Shown piece by piece: positions 56,053 to 58,097 of a DNA stretch of 58,097 nucleotides. Below the pieces are notes generated by a model. The model made no database searches. It saw only the letters and a program-made list of their open reading frames with translations, and was not told the origin of the DNA. Position 1 is the stretch's first letter. Every line of letters starts with the position of its first letter. Both the position numbers and the translations under genes were made by a program. Source of the DNA: Myxococcales bacterium (lineage in GTDB: Bacteria; Myxococcota; Myxococcia; Myxococcales; JAKAPL01); NCBI GenBank assembly GCA_021783235.1, contig JAJXUD010000025.1:1-58097 (forward strand). The letters are read 5' to 3'.

Positions 56053-57825
56053 ATGACGGACCAGGGTGGCCACGGCGGCAGCGACCAGGGGCGTGGGAAG
56101 AAGCGGCCGCACCCGAAGACCTTCGGCGACGCCCGGCTCGGCATCCCGGCGGGCGCCCGCAAGCCGGAGCGGCCGCCTGCCGAGGCGGCGCCCGGCCGCC
56201 CGGCGGCCGCCGAGGCGGCTCCCCCGAAGGGCCCGATCGTCGAGCGGCGAGGCGGCGTCGGCATCCGGCGCCACGAGCGCCCGGCGCCCCCGGCCGCTCC
56301 CCCGAAGGACGCCTCCGAGCCTGCTCCGTCCGCGAAGGTCTTCCGCGCGCCCAGGGTCGAGCGCCCCCCAGAGCCCCCTCCGGCCCCGGAGCTGCCCGAG
56401 CCGGTCGAGACCGAGAGCTTCGCCGAGCTCTTCGCCCGCTCCGAGACCGGACGGCCGCGCTTCTCTCCCGGGCAGCGCGTCGTCGGGAAGATAGTTCAGA
56501 TCGGCAAGGACACCGCCTTCGTCGAGCTCGGCGGGAAGGTCGAGGCGCTCATCGACGTGCGCGAGCTGCGCGACGGCGACGGAAACGTCCGCCAGGTCGC
56601 GGGACAGACGATCGACGCCTACGTCCGTTCGCTCGAGGACGGCGTCTGGCTGACCTTGACCATCCCGAAGGGCGCGCGGCGCGAGGCGCTGCAGCAGGCG
56701 CGCGAGAGCGGCATCCCCGTCGAGGGGACCGTGACCGCCGTGAACAAGGGCGGCCTCGAGGTCGACCTCGGCGGCGGCCAGCGGGCGTTCTGCCCTGCCT
56801 CGCAGGCGAGCCTGCGCTTCGTGCAGGATCTCTCGGGCCTCGTCGGCCAGCGGCTGCAGTTCCTCGTCGCGGAGCTGAAGGATCGCGACGTGGTCCTCTC
56901 CCGCCGCGGGCTCCTCGAACGGGAGGCCGCCGAGAAGGCCGAGGCGCTGCGCGACACGCTCGTCGTCGGGGCGCGGCTCGAGGGCACCGTCACGGGCGTC
57001 CGCGACTTCGGCGCCTTCGTCGACCTCGGCGGGCTCGAAGGGCTCGTGCCGATCTCCGAACTCTCTCACCGGCGCGTCGCGAACCCGGGCGAGTTGCTGC
57101 AGCCCGGCCAGAGGGTGACCGTCGAGGTACTGCGCCTCGAGTCGGGGAAGGGGAGCCAGACGGAGAAGATCACCCTCTCGCTCAAGGCGCTCGAGAGCGA
57201 TCCGTGGCTCGACAAGGGCAATGCCCTCGTCCCGGGACAGCGTCTCCCGGGCAAGGTCGTTCGCCTCCAGCCCTTCGGCGCCTTCGTCGAGCTCTTCCCC
57301 GGCGTGGACGGCCTCGTCCACGTCTCGCGGCTCGAGAGCCCGGATGGCCACCGAGCCGTTCACCCGAAGGACGCCCTGGCCGAGGGGCAGGCGATCTGGG
57401 TCGAGGTCGAGGCGATCGATCGGGCAGCGCGCAAGATCGCGCTTCGCCCCATCAGCGCCGAGGAGGCCGCCCAGCCGGCACCCGCCAGCAGCGGCGCGGC
57501 CCCGCGCGTCGGCGACGTGGTCGAGGCGACCGTCGACAAGGTCGAGTCGTTCGGCCTCTTCGTCCGCTGGCCGGGCGGTCGGGGTCTCCTTCCGGCCGCG
57601 GAGCTCGGGACGCCACGCGGGGCCGATCTGCGTCGAAGCCACCCGGCCGGCACGAAGCTCAAGGCCGCCATCATCGAGATCGACGCCAAGGGGCGGTTGC
57701 GGCTGAGCAAGGTGGCCGCCGACCAGGCCGAGGAGCGGGCCGAGGTCGCCTCTTATCTCGAGAGCAGCGGCAAGGCCCCCGGCTTCGGAACGCTCGGCGA
57801 TCTGCTCAAGGGAAGGAAGTCGTAG
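56053..57825 (+). CDS. S1-domain RNA-binding protein (five S1 repeats)
   Basis: 590 residues. A Pro/Ala/Lys-rich, disordered N-terminus (about 1-125) leads to five S1/OB repeats, roughly at 135-205, 215-290, 300-385, 390-470 and 490-565. The clearest are GTVTGVRDFGAFVDLGGLEGLVPISELSH and GKVVRLQPFGAFVELFPGVDGLVHVSRL. It resembles ribosomal protein S1-like proteins but is more likely a separate RNA-binding protein of the kind found in Deltaproteobacteria. AAGGAG precedes the ATG at 56053. It ends 49 bases before the partial gene at the window edge. Confidence 0.87.
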   Translation: MTDQGGHGGSDQGRGKKRPHPKTFGDARLGIPAGARKPERPPAEAAPGRPAAAEAAPPKGPIVERRGGVGIRRHERPAPPAAPPKDASEPAPSAKVFRAPRVERPPEPPPAPELPEPVETESFAELFARSETGRPRFSPGQRVVGKIVQIGKDTAFVELGGKVEALIDVRELRDGDGNVRQVAGQTIDAYVRSLEDGVWLTLTIPKGARREALQQARESGIPVEGTVTAVNKGGLEVDLGGGQRAFCPASQASLRFVQDLSGLVGQRLQFLVAELKDRDVVLSRRGLLEREAAEKAEALRDTLVVGARLEGTVTGVRDFGAFVDLGGLEGLVPISELSHRRVANPGELLQPGQRVTVEVLRLESGKGSQTEKITLSLKALESDPWLDKGNALVPGQRLPGKVVRLQPFGAFVELFPGVDGLVHVSRLESPDGHRAVHPKDALAEGQAIWVEVEAIDRAARKIALRPISAEEAAQPAPASSGAAPRVGDVVEATVDKVESFGLFVRWPGGRGLLPAAELGTPRGADLRRSHPAGTKLKAAIIEIDAKGRLRLSKVAADQAEERAEVASYLESSGKAPGFGTLGDLLKGRKS

Positions 57826-57874
57826 CCCGCGCGCGCTGTTCGCTTCGAAGTCACCTCTGAGACCGGAGTTTGGC

Positions 57875-58097
57875 GTGCTCGACGAACCGAAGCCCCGCTC
57901 GGCCCCTCCTTACCCGCTGCTCGCGCTCCTCGCCGCCTCGATTGGGGGCGGCGCCTACTGGTTGGGCCGCCGGGCGGGCACGAAGGTCGCCGCCCCCGCC
58001 GTCCTGAGCGAAAAGGTCGCCTCCGCCGCGGCGCCGACGGCCGTCGGGCCGCTCGCGCCGCCGCCCAGCCCGGCCGCGCCGGCTCCGCCAGCGGCGC
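57875..58097 (+). CDS. N-terminal part of a membrane-anchored protein (cut by window edge)
   Basis: An open frame of 74 codons runs off the end of the window. It begins at a GTG six bases after GGAG. One membrane helix (about residues 13-31, YPLLALLAASIGGGAYWLG) is followed by an Ala/Pro/Val-rich stretch. This looks like an inner-membrane-anchored protein with a periplasmic linker and unseen domain beyond. No family can be assigned. Confidence 0.6.
   Translation, partial: MLDEPKPRSAPPYPLLALLAASIGGGAYWLGRRAGTKVAAPAVLSEKVASAAAPTAVGPLAPPPSPAAPAPPAA

Overview
The window reads as a very GC-rich bacterial chromosome segment (coding third positions almost all G or C). Many secreted lipoproteins, an orphan sensor kinase, a SWIM-SNF2 helicase, an RHS-type lipoprotein and a collagen-like lipoprotein point to a Myxococcota/Deltaproteobacteria-like organism. 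This placement is inferred from gene content only; there is no rRNA here. The chaperone, ATP synthase and tRNA genes show it is a chromosome and not a plasmid. Apart from a probable truncated Rpn-type gene at the left edge there are no insertion sequences, integrases or CRISPR arrays.

Layout. 1-15,130: small heat-shock protein, a FabL-like reductase lacking the usual Tyr, a two-domain oxidoreductase, two lipoproteins (one an RHS core joined to a metallopeptidase), a sensor kinase, a 7Fe ferredoxin, a CoA-binding protein, an SNF2 helicase, an Rsm22-like methyltransferase and serS. 15,218-15,676: tRNA-Ser(UGA), tRNA-Ser(GCU) and tRNA-Arg(ACG). 15,763-23,614: a tightly coupled operon had-oah-dch-bcrC-bcrB-bcrA-bcrD for ATP-dependent (class I) reduction of benzoyl-CoA and ring opening, preceded by a perfect FNR box. 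23,534-27,794 (minus strand): TRAP-type binding protein, senA, senB and egtD, which together look like a selenoneine biosynthesis operon.

27,977-34,368: a secreted glucan-degrading set (debranching-type GH13 lipoprotein, outer-membrane barrel, GH13-CBM20 lipoprotein). 34,379-42,565: phosphoglycerate mutase, an HTH-receiver regulator, a THUMP-type RNA methyltransferase, several unrecognised envelope proteins, and a coupled hutF-argE-like pair for histidine breakdown. 42,658-47,636: hrcA-grpE-dnaK-dnaJ. 47,659-48,273: HD-GYP protein. 48,390-53,312: the F1 part of ATP synthase (atpHAGDC) without F0 genes. 53,346 to the end: collagen-like lipoprotein, TPR protein, HAD hydrolase, five-S1-domain RNA-binding protein and a partial membrane protein.

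Three results stand out. (1) The putative senA-senB-egtD operon headed by an orphan TRAP binding protein. (2) The benzoyl-CoA reductase operon, whose FNR box is centred 41.5-42 bases before the predicted transcription start, itself placed at or one base before the had start codon. (3) A recurring TAnnnT -10 element 6-9 bases upstream of the start codon in about a dozen genes that lack a Shine-Dalgarno sequence, implying widespread leaderless transcripts. Adjacent genes are packed closely; no gene-free stretch exceeds about 200 bases.
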